Part shown: piece by piece, positions 63,739 through 64,000 of the stretch
Layout: every line of letters starts with the position of its first letter
How positions within the stretch are numbered: the first letter of the stretch is position 1
DNA from: Nonlabens sp. Ci31
GTDB taxonomy: Bacteria > Bacteroidota > Bacteroidia > Flavobacteriales > Flavobacteriaceae
Assembly (NCBI RefSeq): GCF_012974865.1
Contig: NZ_CP043633.1
Location: forward strand, 1,931,001-1,995,000
Reading direction: 5' to 3'
Length of the DNA stretch: 64,000 nt
Position numbers and translations under genes: made by a program
Notes under the pieces: model-generated
The model's database searches: none
The model's input: the letters and a program-made list of their open reading frames with translations, nothing else
Told to the model about the DNA's origin: nothing

Positions 63739-64000
63739 ATGGCTAGAATTGCAGGGGTAGATATACCTAAAAACAAACGTGGAGAAATAGCATTAACTTA
63801 CATTTACGGTGTAGGTAGGAATCGCGCAAAGGATGTTCTTATTGCTAGTGGTGTTAGCATTGATAAAAAGGTTAACGACTGGGATGATGATGAGATAGGA
63901 AAGATCCGTGCCGCTATTGGTGAATTCACCATAGAAGGTGAGTTGAGATCTGAAACTCAAGTCAACATCAAACGTCTTATGGACATAGGTTGTTACAGAG
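63739..64000 (+). CDS. rpsM: 30S ribosomal protein S13, 3' end outside the window
   Basis: 87 complete codons up to the window edge. [26 protein letters not shown] and [26 protein letters not shown] are S13. The gene is cut by the window. Confidence 0.95.
   Translation, partial: MARIAGVDIPKNKRGEIALTYIYGVGRNRAKDVLIASGVSIDKKVNDWDDDEIGKIRAAIGEFTIEGELRSETQVNIKRLMDIGCYR

Noticed and set aside
1..64000. Phage, integrative element, toxin-antitoxin, restriction or CRISPR defence locus
   Set aside because: All genes are housekeeping or envelope types, with no integrase, transposase, repeat-spacer array, att-like duplication or compositional island noticed.

Overview
This window is chromosomal DNA from a member of the Bacteroidota, most probably a marine Flavobacteriaceae. 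The support is a low GC content, promoters of the TTG-N19-TAnnTTTG type instead of sigma-70 boxes, weak Shine-Dalgarno signals, a SusC/SusD pair, many SpII lipoproteins, and an S12-S7-EF-G-S10 ribosomal operon with no tuf gene in it. The genus cannot be fixed from sequence alone; Nonlabens or Dokdonia-like organisms are a guess. I found no rRNA, tRNA, prophage, insertion sequence, CRISPR array or recognisable defence system.

Region 1 (1-5.8 kb): trpE, followed by the start of an unknown lipoprotein gene, and asnB. Each has its own complete attenuator: a promoter, a tiny leader peptide rich in the cognate amino acid (three Trp codons, six Asn codons), and a terminator hairpin with almost the same stem in both. 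These lie next to a divergent Nramp-like transporter and an exported MsrA.

Region 2 (5.9-17.6 kb): a zinc-ribbon family protein that has lost its cysteines, NIF3, LpxK, a large TPR hybrid histidine kinase, GAPDH, lipoyl synthase, a GT2 glycosyltransferase, and an aminotransferase-MurB operon followed by what looks like a decayed reading frame.

Region 3 (17.7-34 kb): an aspartyl protease/PDZ protein, ValS, a 30-residue membrane peptide, and a minus-strand block rsfS-ftsH-LUD-cdsA-psd-ACBP linking membrane quality control to phospholipid synthesis. Next come BirA, PyrE head to head with a Nudix hydrolase, a pair of lipoproteins (M14 peptidase and DUF3298-like), CoaD and Ddl.

Region 4 (34-42.5 kb): PASTA protein, RluD-like synthase, YaaA, RadC, a polysaccharide-deacetylase-like protein, a HAD nucleotidase, RarA, a rhomboid protease and RlmB.

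Region 5 (42.6-49.7 kb): a SusC/SusD/lipoprotein operon without sugar-degrading enzymes, and a BamA/TamA-like outer-membrane protein.

Region 6 (49.8-64 kb): the str-S10-spc ribosomal super-operon from rpsL to rpsM (cut by the window edge), with secY and infA.

Two signals stand out beyond ordinary gene content. One is the twin leader-peptide attenuators of trpE and asnB. The other is a palindrome with core GCTTTCGCGAAAGC, present eight times exactly and several times as variants, mostly inside coding sequence and read in different frames.
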